Shown here piece by piece: positions 50,792-58,782 of a stretch of DNA of 64,000 bases. Where the stretch lies: assembly GCA_002297045.1 (NCBI GenBank), contig DBJE01000001.1:102436-166435 (forward strand), written 5' to 3'. The number at the start of each line of letters is the position of its first letter. The first letter of the stretch is position 1. Both the position numbers and the translations under genes were made by a program. Under the pieces are notes generated by a model. It did not search any database. It saw only the letters and a list, made by a program, of their open reading frames with translations, and was not told the origin of the DNA. The DNA comes from Caryophanales bacterium UBA784 (GTDB lineage Bacteria > Bacillota_I > Bacilli_A > RFN20 > CAG-288).

Positions 50792-51702
50792 ACAGGGCGG
50801 AAAAGGTCATCGAAGTCAGCCATATCACGAAGGACTATGGGAAGGGAAGAGGGAACTTTGATGTTTCCTTAACCATCCACGAAAACGAAGTCGTCGGAAT
50901 CGCCGGGGAGAACGGAGCCGGAAAGACGACCTTGATGCGAAGGAGGATGGGCTTTATCAAACCCGACAGCGGTTATATCCGGATCTACGGAAAGGACAGC
51001 TATCAGCAATCGGCAAGCCTTAAGCCCTTCATCGGATACTGTCCGGGGGAAATCAACTTTCCGGACGTGAAGACCGGAAACGAATTCCTCCGCTCCTTCG
51101 GGAAAAGCCTAGGAAGGGAGGAAAAGGATTTTGCCTATGCCTCTCAACTGATTAAACGCAGGCAGCTTGACATCCGCGCCTATCCGAAACGGATGTCTAA
51201 GGGAAGGAAGGAAAAGACCGCTATCGTCTCGGCAAGGAGGAGAAAACCGAAGATTCTTCTTCTCGATGAACCCTCAATCGGTTTAGATCCATTAAGGCGG
51301 GAAGAGCTTCTCTCTCTGATTCTCGAGCAGAAGAAGGCCGGGGCGACAAGGTTCATTTCCTCCAATTCCAGGGATGAGCTAAGCCGTGTGGCCGACAAGG
51401 TCTATCTTCTCTCGAAAGGGAGAATTACCGACTCTGCGGATGTTAAGGCAGTGAAAAACCCTCCTTTCCATGATTATAAGGTTGCCTTCCTGCGGAAGGA
51501 CTCTTATGAAAGGAGGAAACACTCTCCTTATCAGGTCTTGGAGGATAAGCCCCAGTATCTGCAGCTTGTCCTGCGCGTAAGGAAAGAAGACAACAGGAAC
51601 TTCCTGACTGACCTAGCCTTATTCCCCATTAAGTTCAGGAGCAGGAAGAACTACGATCTGAGTACGTATTTCCGGGAACGCCGGAACGGAGGTCAAGGAT
51701 AA
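50788..51702 (+). CDS. ABC-2-type exporter ATPase, second
   Basis: 304 residues. Walker A GENGAGKTTLM then RMMMGFIKPDSG, where CGA is R and two AGG plus one ATG are M. Signature MSKGMKEKTAIVSA (Met AGG), Walker B ILLLDEPSIGLDPLM (Met AGG) and an Asn-Ser version of the switch (SSNSRDELS, no His). The missing switch His suggests this half is the less active site of an ATPase heterodimer with the preceding gene. ATGA overlap upstream; TAATG overlap with the permease. Confidence 0.88.
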   Translation: MNRAEKVIEVSHITKDYGKGRGNFDVSLTIHENEVVGIAGENGAGKTTLMRRRMGFIKPDSGYIRIYGKDSYQQSASLKPFIGYCPGEINFPDVKTGNEFLRSFGKSLGREEKDFAYASQLIKRRQLDIRAYPKRMSKGRKEKTAIVSARRRKPKILLLDEPSIGLDPLRREELLSLILEQKKAGATRFISSNSRDELSRVADKVYLLSKGRITDSADVKAVKNPPFHDYKVAFLRKDSYERRKHSPYQVLEDKPQYLQLVLRVRKEDNRNFLTDLALFPIKFRSRKNYDLSTYFRERRNGGQG

Positions 51703-54065
51703 TGGCACGGAAAAAGAAAATTCTGATTGAAGGCATCGGAAACAAAGAAGAAAAAGAAGAAATAAAAGAGGGAAGGCCTGTCCACGAAAAGAAAAAAAGA
51801 CGCCATCTTTTCTCCTGGGCCGTCTTTTCCGAAAGCCTTAAGTCTAAGCGGGGATCCCTTTTCCTTGTTTCGGGGCTCAATGCCTTAATCATGGTGGTCA
51901 TTAGGATCATCATGTCGGGACTGAACATCAACGCGACGGCGGATTCCAGGAAAGATAGGTTTTCCAATGCAGATAGGGAAAAGACAATTAAACAGAGCAC
52001 GATTGGCTTTTATACAAGCTTTGAGAACTCAGCGGAAATGGTTGTTACTTTCGACAATGCGGAGGCCCAGAGGAAACAGGCCCTGTCCTTGGCCATGGAC
52101 AAGGTTGAGGATAAGCAGCTGACGAATGCCCTTGACGCCGGGAAGGTGGTCTACCAGCTTACCTATAATCTGACTTCCGGGGATACCGAGGCCAAAAAGA
52201 CTGCCGCGGAAAAGGCTTCTCTTTCTGCCTTTGAACTTGCTTTGAAAACCACTAGCCTATCGGAGGAGGAAAAAAAGGTTGCCCTTGAGATCGCCTCTTC
52301 CTTCTTTGAAGCCTATGGCGAAGACAGGAACGAAACCACCAAGAACCTCCTTGTCTCTGTCCTTCCTGCTGTCATTGCCAAGGAAAGGGCCGAGGAGGCC
52401 GGGAAAGGCGAGGACGAAGTAAAAAGTGCCACGGCCACGATTACCGCCTGCTTTGACAAGGTCTTCCATCAATCCTATGACCAGGATAAGGCAATCCAGG
52501 AAGCCCTCTATCCGCTAAGGCAGTCTAGGGCCGATGAGGACGAGACACAATTCCTTACCCTGATTTCCACTGAAAGGGAAAAGGCCTATGAGGCAGATAA
52601 GGATAAATTCATCGCCGACAGCAAAATCCACGATTCTACTTTATCCTCTGTTGCCGAAAACTATATTATCGACAGCTATTCTGATAGGCTTTATTACGAT
52701 TATCTTCCTGACTTCACCGTCAATTACGTCACCTCGGATTTTGGCTATCCCATCACTTATGTCGGAACCGGGAAATACAGTGAAAACGGCCAGGAAATCA
52801 GGAAGGAAGAAGAAATCAAGGAATACAATCCTTCTCTCTTTATCAAGGTGAACGGGGACAGGGGGACAAGTGCCACCAGGGTCGAGAAGAGGCATAAGAA
52901 AGCCATCACCGGAAGCGACTATAGTGAGGAAGAATACAAAGCGGCCAAAGAGAAGGCGGACGAATCCCTTCCTACCCTAAAGGATGCCCTGAATAAGTTC
53001 CTTACCGCCTTCTTTACCCGCGATCAGGACAACAAAAACCGTTTCTTCGACGGAAAGAACGTCGTCGAAAGTGAAGTGGCCTTGGCCGCCCAGGATAGGG
53101 TCTCCCAAAGGGCAGAGCAGCAGATTATTGCCAATTATAACGAAAAGAATTCGGTCAAGGTGAGTAGCATCGAGGAAATCACCAGCCAGAACTCCTCCCT
53201 CTCCGGTCAGGCAAGGAGGGACAGGGTGGATAGCTATGCCGCCTCCTCCATCAGTTCCTATAAATCCTATTATAAGAGCGCCCTTAAGAAAGGATATGGC
53301 AGGCAGGAGAGCAGGCTGATTGCCACGGTCAAGGCAAGCCAAGGCGTTATCAACGAACTTCCCGACAAGGTCGGGGATTCCCTTACCGAAATGGGGAACA
53401 GGAACACCTATGGAATCATCGTCGGTAGGATCGGCTTTGCTAGGACTACCCTTCTTGTCCCAATGGTCTATTCTATCCTTCTCGCTAACGATCTTGTTGC
53501 GAACAAGGTGGAGACAGGCTCCCTTGCCTTTACCCTTTCCACTCCATTGACCCGGAAAAGCTATATCTTCACCGAGTCCTGCTTCAGGATTTTCTCCGAA
53601 ATCGTCAGGGCGGTTTTCCTCTTTGCCTTCGCGACAATCAGCCGGTATATCGGAATCTCCTTAGGCGGAAGCGACTTCATCACGTCTTTGCCGAGGAAGG
53701 ATGTCGCCCTTTATGCCCTTGGTAATTTCAGGGTCACCCTCGCGATTTCCGGAATCTGCTTCCTCTCTTCCAGCATCTTCAATAAGTCGAACAAGGCTAT
53801 CGGAATCGGAGGAGGACTGACGATTTTCTTCTTCATCTGCTCCATCCTTGGACTATTCGGAACAAAGGCCATTCCCGGAACGATCCGTATCGACTCTAGG
53901 AACATTTTCAACTATAGGACGATTGTCTCCTTCTTCGACCCTCTTGCCGTAAGGGACCACAATTACTTCACCTTCTTCATAAAACTGATTGGGCTTCTAG
54001 TCATCACCGTCGTCTGCTATCTTGCCTCCTCCATAATCTTTAAAAAGAAGGACCTCCCTCTTTAA
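51702..54065 (+). CDS. ABC-2-type permease with very large extracytoplasmic insertion
   Basis: 787 residues. A basic N-terminus, one membrane helix (about 55-75; GLNALIMVVIMIIMSG with AGG as Met inside the helix), then about 490 residues (75-565) of charged, helical, Lys/Glu/Ala-rich sequence, then about five membrane helices from residue 575 (LLVPMVYSILLANDLVANKV, GSLAFTLSTPLTR, the CFRIFSEIVRAVFLFAFATI region) to the end. The C-terminal part is ABC-2-like; the ectodomain is unusually large and unassigned. It works with the two preceding ATPases. Confidence 0.8.
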   Translation: MARKKKILIEGIGNKEEKEEIKEGRPVHEKKKRRHLFSWAVFSESLKSKRGSLFLVSGLNALIMVVIRIIMSGLNINATADSRKDRFSNADREKTIKQSTIGFYTSFENSAEMVVTFDNAEAQRKQALSLAMDKVEDKQLTNALDAGKVVYQLTYNLTSGDTEAKKTAAEKASLSAFELALKTTSLSEEEKKVALEIASSFFEAYGEDRNETTKNLLVSVLPAVIAKERAEEAGKGEDEVKSATATITACFDKVFHQSYDQDKAIQEALYPLRQSRADEDETQFLTLISTEREKAYEADKDKFIADSKIHDSTLSSVAENYIIDSYSDRLYYDYLPDFTVNYVTSDFGYPITYVGTGKYSENGQEIRKEEEIKEYNPSLFIKVNGDRGTSATRVEKRHKKAITGSDYSEEEYKAAKEKADESLPTLKDALNKFLTAFFTRDQDNKNRFFDGKNVVESEVALAAQDRVSQRAEQQIIANYNEKNSVKVSSIEEITSQNSSLSGQARRDRVDSYAASSISSYKSYYKSALKKGYGRQESRLIATVKASQGVINELPDKVGDSLTEMGNRNTYGIIVGRIGFARTTLLVPMVYSILLANDLVANKVETGSLAFTLSTPLTRKSYIFTESCFRIFSEIVRAVFLFAFATISRYIGISLGGSDFITSLPRKDVALYALGNFRVTLAISGICFLSSSIFNKSNKAIGIGGGLTIFFFICSILGLFGTKAIPGTIRIDSRNIFNYRTIVSFFDPLAVRDHNYFTFFIKLIGLLVITVVCYLASSIIFKKKDLPL

Positions 54066-54084
54066 TTGTCTTGCCTTCATCGCT

Positions 54085-54090
54085 TATAAT
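54085..54090 (+). promoter_or_regulatory. -10 box giving a leaderless HAD mRNA
   Basis: A perfect TATAAT ends 6 nt before the GTG start of the HAD gene, placing the expected transcription start on the start codon. No -35 with good spacing is evident (TTAATT at 17 nt). Confidence 0.5.
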
Positions 54091-54096
54091 CGATCC

Positions 54097-54849
54097 GTGA
54101 AACAAATTGCCTTTGCATCGGACTTTGACCATACGCTCTTCTTCGGAAAGGAAGCAAAACCTTTCCGTGAGGAAGACCTTACGGCCATAAAGGCCTTCAA
54201 GGAAAAAGGCGGCCTTTTCGGTGTCTGCACCGGAAGAAGCGAAAGTGGGGTCCTATTTCCGAGCAAAGGCTTTTTGGATTACGACTTCAGGATTCTCGCC
54301 ACTGGATCTTATCTTCTTGACAAAGAAGGGAAATGCTTCTATCAAAATCCCTTTTCTTTAGGCGAAGCCACTTTGCTTTATGAAAATCTATGCCGTTATC
54401 CTTCCTTCTCTCTCGTTGTGAATACCGGAAAGTCCCTTTTCTCGTCCACCTCTTCTTTCGACGGCCATCCGCCAAGGAAAGAGGAAGAGAGGCTGAAAAG
54501 GACGATAAGGGGCTTTTCCCTTGGCTGCCTTAAGGAGGAAAACGCTGCGGAAAGGAAGAAAAAGCTCGAAGGGAGCCTTTCCTTCCTTCATGCCTTCCAG
54601 AATAAGACCTTCCTTGACATCGTGAAAAGAGGAAACTCCAAAGGCGAAGGAAGGAAAAGAAGGAAGGAACATCTCTGTCTTGACGTCAGGGCGGGAAGGG
54701 GCGACTCTTTTAATGATATTCCTCTGATTGAGGAGGCTTCTCCCTCTTACACCTTCCTCTCCTCGCCAAAGGAAGTCCAGGCAAAGGCGGACTTGGTCCT
54801 CCCGACTCTTTCTTCTGCCTTACATGACCTTAGGAACCTGTTTTCCTAG
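54097..54849 (+). CDS. HAD-superfamily (Cof/IIB type) phosphatase
   Basis: 250 residues from GTG 54097; the catalytic FASDFDHTLFF (D-x-D) begins only eight residues in, so no later start is possible. Motif II lies in the FGVCTGRS segment and motif III/IV in DVMAGMGDSFNDIPLIEEA, where both Met are AGG; the G-D-x-x-N-D core is intact. Predicted cytoplasmic sugar-phosphate or nucleotide phosphatase needing Mg2+. No Shine-Dalgarno motif is visible; it lies 31 nt after the ABC-2 permease and could also be read as part of that operon. Confidence 0.85.
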   Translation: MKQIAFASDFDHTLFFGKEAKPFREEDLTAIKAFKEKGGLFGVCTGRSESGVLFPSKGFLDYDFRILATGSYLLDKEGKCFYQNPFSLGEATLLYENLCRYPSFSLVVNTGKSLFSSTSSFDGHPPRKEEERLKRTIRGFSLGCLKEENAAERKKKLEGSLSFLHAFQNKTFLDIVKRGNSKGEGRKRRKEHLCLDVRAGRGDSFNDIPLIEEASPSYTFLSSPKEVQAKADLVLPTLSSALHDLRNLFS

Positions 54850-54912
54850 GAATTAGGATAAGGAAGCGGTATACTTTATTTTTGTTGTGCCATTAAGGGA
54901 GGATAGGCAACC

Positions 54913-56328
54913 ATGGAGAAAATGACATTTGACTGCATCATCATCGGGGCGGGACCTGCCGGAATCTTCACTGCCTTGGAACTGGCAGCAAAAAAACCGG
55001 AAAGCAAGGTTTTGATCGTCGATTCGGGAAGAAGCATCGATAAGCGTTTCTGTCCGGCGAGAAAGACGGGGGTATGCGTCCATTGTAAGCCTTGTGCCAT
55101 CCTCTCAGGATGGTCCGGGGCAGGCGCCTTCTCCGACGGAAAACTGACCATCACCGACGAAGTCGGCGGGCACAGGAAAGAATATGTCGGGCATGAAGAG
55201 GCAAGGAAGTACATCAATAGGGCGGATGACATCTATGTCCGTTTCGGTGCGAGCAAGGAAGTCTACGGGCGAAACGACCCCGAGGTCGAACGGATCAGCT
55301 ATGAAGCGAGCAAGTACAATATCCGTCTCATCCCTTCCCCAGTCCGCCATTTAGGGACCGAACATGCTAAGACGGTCCTTACTAACAGGCAGGATTATCT
55401 CTTAAATAAGACCAACACTACTTTCCTTGAGCTCACTACGGCGGGAAACATCCTTACTGATGGCCAAGGGAATGTGGAAGGCGTCACCCTTCAGACTCTT
55501 GGCAAGGAACCTTTCACTGCCTATAGTAAGCATATCGTCGTCGCTCCCGGAAGAGGCGGCGCCGAATGGCTTAGCGAGGAGGCGGCAAGAAGGGGACTTG
55601 TCACCAGGAACAACGAGGTAGACATCGGAGTTAGAGTCGAATGCCCTAATTCTGTCAGGGATCCTCTGACAAAATCCCTTTATGAGGCTAAGCTTGTCTA
55701 TTATGCCGACACCTATGAGAACAAGGTCCGTACCTTCTGCAGGAATCCGGGCGGTGTCGTCTCCGAGGAACATTATGAAGACGGACTTGCCGTCGTCAAC
55801 GGACATTCCTATGGCGACAAGAAACTCTGGACGGACAATACCAACTTCGCCCTTCTTGTCTCCAATAAATTCACTGATCCCTTCCATGAACCGATTCTTT
55901 ACGGACAGTATATCGCTAAGCTCGCCAACAGGCTTACCGGAGGACCGATTATGGTCCAGCGGCTTGGCGATCTTCTTTTAGGGCGGAGAACGACAAAGTC
56001 CCGCCTTGAAAAGTCAACGGTCATCCCAACGCTGAAGAACGCTGTCCCAGGTGACCTTTCCTTTGTCCTTCCTGACCGTATCCTAACATCCATTGTGGAA
56101 GCCCTGAAGGCCTTTGACCATCTTGCCCCGGGCTTATATAGCAAGAACACCCTCCTTTACGGCGTCGAAGTTAAGTTTTATTCCTCTAAGGTTGAGGTAG
56201 ATAACCGCTTCAGGACCAAGATCCATGGCTTATACGCTATCGGGGACGGTGCCGGCATCACAAGAGGCCTAAGGCAGGCCTCGGCCACCGGAATCTTCGT
56301 TGCCGATGACAGGGTCAAAAATAGGTAA
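54913..56328 (+). CDS. FAD-dependent dehydrogenase (COG2509-type NAD(P)/FAD oxidoreductase)
   Basis: 471 residues. FAD site CIIIGAGPAGIFTALELA, the cysteine segment GVCVHCKPCAILSGWSGAGA followed by FSDGKLT (family hallmark), KHIVVAPGRGGAEWL, VRTFCMNPGGVV where Arg is CGT and the conserved Met is AGG (55741-55743), GLAVVNGHSYG, and the closing GLYAIGDGAGITRGLMQASA (Arg is AGA, Met is AGG). The biochemical substrate of this widespread family is unknown. GGGAGG lies about 13 nt upstream of the ATG, and TATACT at 54870-54875 could be its -10. Confidence 0.9.
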   Translation: MEKMTFDCIIIGAGPAGIFTALELAAKKPESKVLIVDSGRSIDKRFCPARKTGVCVHCKPCAILSGWSGAGAFSDGKLTITDEVGGHRKEYVGHEEARKYINRADDIYVRFGASKEVYGRNDPEVERISYEASKYNIRLIPSPVRHLGTEHAKTVLTNRQDYLLNKTNTTFLELTTAGNILTDGQGNVEGVTLQTLGKEPFTAYSKHIVVAPGRGGAEWLSEEAARRGLVTRNNEVDIGVRVECPNSVRDPLTKSLYEAKLVYYADTYENKVRTFCRNPGGVVSEEHYEDGLAVVNGHSYGDKKLWTDNTNFALLVSNKFTDPFHEPILYGQYIAKLANRLTGGPIMVQRLGDLLLGRRTTKSRLEKSTVIPTLKNAVPGDLSFVLPDRILTSIVEALKAFDHLAPGLYSKNTLLYGVEVKFYSSKVEVDNRFRTKIHGLYAIGDGAGITRGLRQASATGIFVADDRVKNR

Positions 56329-56346
56329 CCTTTCTTTGTTTCTCTT

Positions 56347-56376
56347 GCCCGCTTCCTTACCGGAGCGGGCTTTTTT
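56347..56376 (+). terminator. Terminator after the FAD dehydrogenase
   Basis: GCCCGCT (56347-56353) pairs with AGCGGGC (56364-56370), followed by TTTTTT. Confidence 0.9.
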
Positions 56377-56400
56377 GGTTCTCTGACTTAGGTGTGGAAG

Positions 56401-56427
56401 TTAGCAGACTATACTTGAAAGTGCTAA
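56401..56427. promoter_or_regulatory. CIRCE-type heat-shock operator (HrcA site) upstream of htpG
   Basis: TTAGCAGAC (56401-56409), exactly 9 nt, AAGTGCTAA (56419-56427), compared with the consensus TTAGCACTC-N9-GAGTGCTAA: three mismatches in eighteen, correct arm and spacer lengths. It overlaps the -35 of the htpG promoter, as expected for repression by HrcA. Confidence 0.8.
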
Positions 56428-56442
56428 TACGTTGACTATAAT
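56415..56442 (+). promoter_or_regulatory. htpG promoter
   Basis: TTGAAA (56415-56420), a 16-nt spacer and TATAAT (56437-56442), overlapped by the CIRCE element. Confidence 0.75.
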
Positions 56443-56473
56443 GATTTGCGGTAAGGTTAATGGAGGGAAGAAC

Positions 56474-58405
56474 ATGAAAGAGACTAAGCAGTTCCAGACG
56501 GAAAGCAGACAATTATTGAATCTGAGGATCAATTCCATTTATTCCAATAAGGAAGTGTTCCTCCGTGAGATTCTTTCTAACGCAAGCGATGCCATCGACA
56601 AATATCAGTATCTGTCTTTGACTGACGGCAAAGACTATCCGGCAAAGAAGGAGTATGTTATCCGCATAGAGAAAAACAGCCAGGAGAGAAGCCTGACCAT
56701 CGAGGATAACGGAATCGGCAGGGATAAAAACGGACTTGAGGAGAATTTAGGGACGATTGCCCGCTCCGGTTCCAAGGAATTCCTTCTTAAGCATAAGGAC
56801 GATGCCGACAAGGACAAGAGGAACATTATCGGTCAGTTCGGTGTCGGATTCTATTCTGCCTTCATGGTGGCAAAGAGAATCGAGGTCACCAGTAAGAAGA
56901 ACGGGGAAGGCGCCTATAAGTTCGTCTCTGACGGGGAAGACTCTTATTCCATTGAAGACTGCCCCGATTTCTCTCTTGATTCCGGGACCAAGGTGAAACT
57001 CTTCCTTAAGGACGATACGCCGGAAGAGGATTATTCTAAGTTCCTTGAGGACGGACAGATTGAATATTTAGTTAAAAAGTATTCGGACTATGTCCGTTAT
57101 CCGATTAAAAGGAGGGAGAGTCGCGTCGAGCATAGCTACGATAAGGATGGGAAGATTCTTCCTGGCCAGGATAAGACCATCAATGAGGATAAGACCCTGA
57201 ACAGCAGGGTTCCTCTTTGGAAAAAGAATAAAAATGAGGTTAGCGAAGAAGAGCTTTCTTCATTCTATAAGAGCACGTTCCATGATAGTGAGGATCCGCT
57301 TTGTTCTCTTTTTGTCAAGGTCGAAGGAAGGCTTTCCTTCTCTGCCTTGCTTTTTATCCCTGGACATGCGCCTTATGACCTCTATAGCGATTCCTATGAA
57401 AAGGGGCTTAATCTCTATACCAAGGGAATCTTCATCAAGGAAAAATGCAAGGAACTGATTCCGGACTATCTGAAATTCGTCAAGGGACTAGTCGACTGCG
57501 ATGACTTCCCGCTCAACATCTCCCGGGAGAGGCTTCAGTCCTCCCCAAGGAGGAAAAAGATTTCCGAAGCGGTCGAAAAGAAGCTTGTTGAGAAGCTGAA
57601 AGACAGGCAGAAGAACGACAAGGACAGATTCCTCAAGTTCACTAAGCTGTACGGAAATTATATAAAATACGGGATCTATTCTTCCTATGGCAGGAAGAAG
57701 GATGCCCTAGAGGACCTTTTAAGGTACACGACCTATAACCATAAGGATCCGATTTCCTTATCCGACTATGTCAAGGAAAGGAAGGAAGGACAGAAGGAAA
57801 TCTATTTTGCCTCCGGAAAGAGCAGAGAGGCGATAGCCCTTCTTCCGCAGAGGGAAGGCGTCAAGGCAAAGAAGGAGGATGTCCTCTTCCTTCTTGACGA
57901 TATCGATGAGTTCACTTTAAGGAGGCTGCACGATTATCAGGGAAAGGAATTTAAGAACGTCGAATCCGTCGATACCTCTTCTTTGACTAGCGAAGAGAAG
58001 GATAAGGTCGACAAGGCGAGGGCCGAGCATAAGCGGTTCCTGGACAATAGGACGGAGAGCCTGAAAGGAAAAGTCGACGAAGTCGCCTTTTCGGCAAAGC
58101 TGATTTCCGCCCCGGTCTGTCTTTCCACAAAGGAAGGTCTCAGCAGGAAGAGGGAAAACGTCCTCGACAGCCAGGCTAAGCGGAGGGGAGAGGAAGATAA
58201 GGCGCCGAAATCCGTCAAGGTGCTTGAAATCAACCCGGACAGCGATCTCTTTAAGGCAAGGAGCAATCTCGATGACGCCGAAGTCAAAGAATATGCAAGC
58301 GTCCTCTACGATGAGGCGAGGAGGGTATCCGGCTTTGCCATAGAGGATAAGGAAGACTTCCTCAAGAAGCTGAATTCCTTGAGGGTTAAGGCCCTGTCGA
58401 AATAG
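56474..58405 (+). CDS. htpG: Molecular chaperone HtpG (Hsp90)
   Basis: 643 residues from ATG 56474 (GGAGG 8-9 nt upstream); an earlier in-frame ATG overlaps the -10 box. N-terminal ATPase: LMINSIYSNKEVFLREILSN then ASDAIDK (M by AGG, R by CGT), DNGIGMDKNGLEENLGTIAR, IGQFGVGFYSAFMVAK. Middle domain: LNSMVPLWKKNK, LLFIPGHAPYDLYS, GLVDCDDFPLNISREMLQ (R by CGG, M by AGG at 57530-57532). By hand I count about 26 in-frame AGG and one internal ATG, and about 13 other Arg codons. Homodimeric ATP-dependent chaperone; heat-shock control by HrcA is implied by the CIRCE site. Confidence 0.97.
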   Translation: MKETKQFQTESRQLLNLRINSIYSNKEVFLREILSNASDAIDKYQYLSLTDGKDYPAKKEYVIRIEKNSQERSLTIEDNGIGRDKNGLEENLGTIARSGSKEFLLKHKDDADKDKRNIIGQFGVGFYSAFMVAKRIEVTSKKNGEGAYKFVSDGEDSYSIEDCPDFSLDSGTKVKLFLKDDTPEEDYSKFLEDGQIEYLVKKYSDYVRYPIKRRESRVEHSYDKDGKILPGQDKTINEDKTLNSRVPLWKKNKNEVSEEELSSFYKSTFHDSEDPLCSLFVKVEGRLSFSALLFIPGHAPYDLYSDSYEKGLNLYTKGIFIKEKCKELIPDYLKFVKGLVDCDDFPLNISRERLQSSPRRKKISEAVEKKLVEKLKDRQKNDKDRFLKFTKLYGNYIKYGIYSSYGRKKDALEDLLRYTTYNHKDPISLSDYVKERKEGQKEIYFASGKSREAIALLPQREGVKAKKEDVLFLLDDIDEFTLRRLHDYQGKEFKNVESVDTSSLTSEEKDKVDKARAEHKRFLDNRTESLKGKVDEVAFSAKLISAPVCLSTKEGLSRKRENVLDSQAKRRGEEDKAPKSVKVLEINPDSDLFKARSNLDDAEVKEYASVLYDEARRVSGFAIEDKEDFLKKLNSLRVKALSK

Positions 58406-58408
58406 AAA

Positions 58409-58444
58409 ACAAAAAGGGACGGCAGGAATGCCGTTCCTTTTTGT
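58409..58444 (+). terminator. htpG terminator
   Basis: ACAAAAAGGGACGGCA (58409-58424) pairs with the downstream TGCCGTTCCTTTTTGT (58429-58444) around a short loop, with one wobble. Confidence 0.9.
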
Positions 58445-58620
58445 TACAAATGTCTAGGAAAAATACAAAAATTTGCTTCGACAAAAAAAGGGGAATCGAA
58501 AACATTATAAGGGAAGTGCTTGCAAAAGCAAAACATAAAACCGCTTACTTTTTACAAAAATAATTTAGTAATGAACTTTTTTTCCTTTTTCTATTTCTTT
58601 TGTAACGGGTATGATACAAT

Positions 58621-58782
58621 CTTTCTGAGAAAACGGATGAGGGCAAATGTATGGCTGCCCTTGTGCCTTCTGACCATAAAACAGAAGCCCATCCTCCTAG
58701 CCCCCTTTCTGAAAACGGTGCCTTCTTTTTACGGCTGAAAAGGGTCCCTTTCTTGGATTCATACCTAAAAAGGAGGAAAAGT
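58621..58782 (+). ncRNA. Structured leader of the nucleoside importer operon (candidate cis-regulatory RNA)
   Basis: Downstream of a -10-like TATGAT/TACAAT (58610-58620), about 160 nt of leader precede the start codon. Possible fold: P1 GGATG (58635-58639) with CATCC (58690-58694); P2 GGGCA (58641-58645) with TGCCC (58656-58660); P3 CTTCTG (58667-58672) with CAGAAG (58682-58687). The P2 loop contains TATGG (58650-58654) and the P3 loop CCATA (58674-58678), which are complementary. An alternative pairing GGAT..GGGC with GCCCATCC would break P2. It matches no riboswitch I know, and the purine-riboswitch junction motifs are absent. Confidence 0.35.

Noticed and set aside
56432..56473. Earlier htpG start at 56432
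   Set aside because: That ATG overlaps the region just before the TATAAT box and lacks a ribosome binding site; ATG 56474 has GGAGG and matches the family N-terminus.
58621..58782. Known purine or 2'-deoxyguanosine riboswitch
   Set aside because: Loop complementarity and three stems are present, but the conserved junction sequences and loop lengths of those classes are missing, so I list it only as a candidate novel element.
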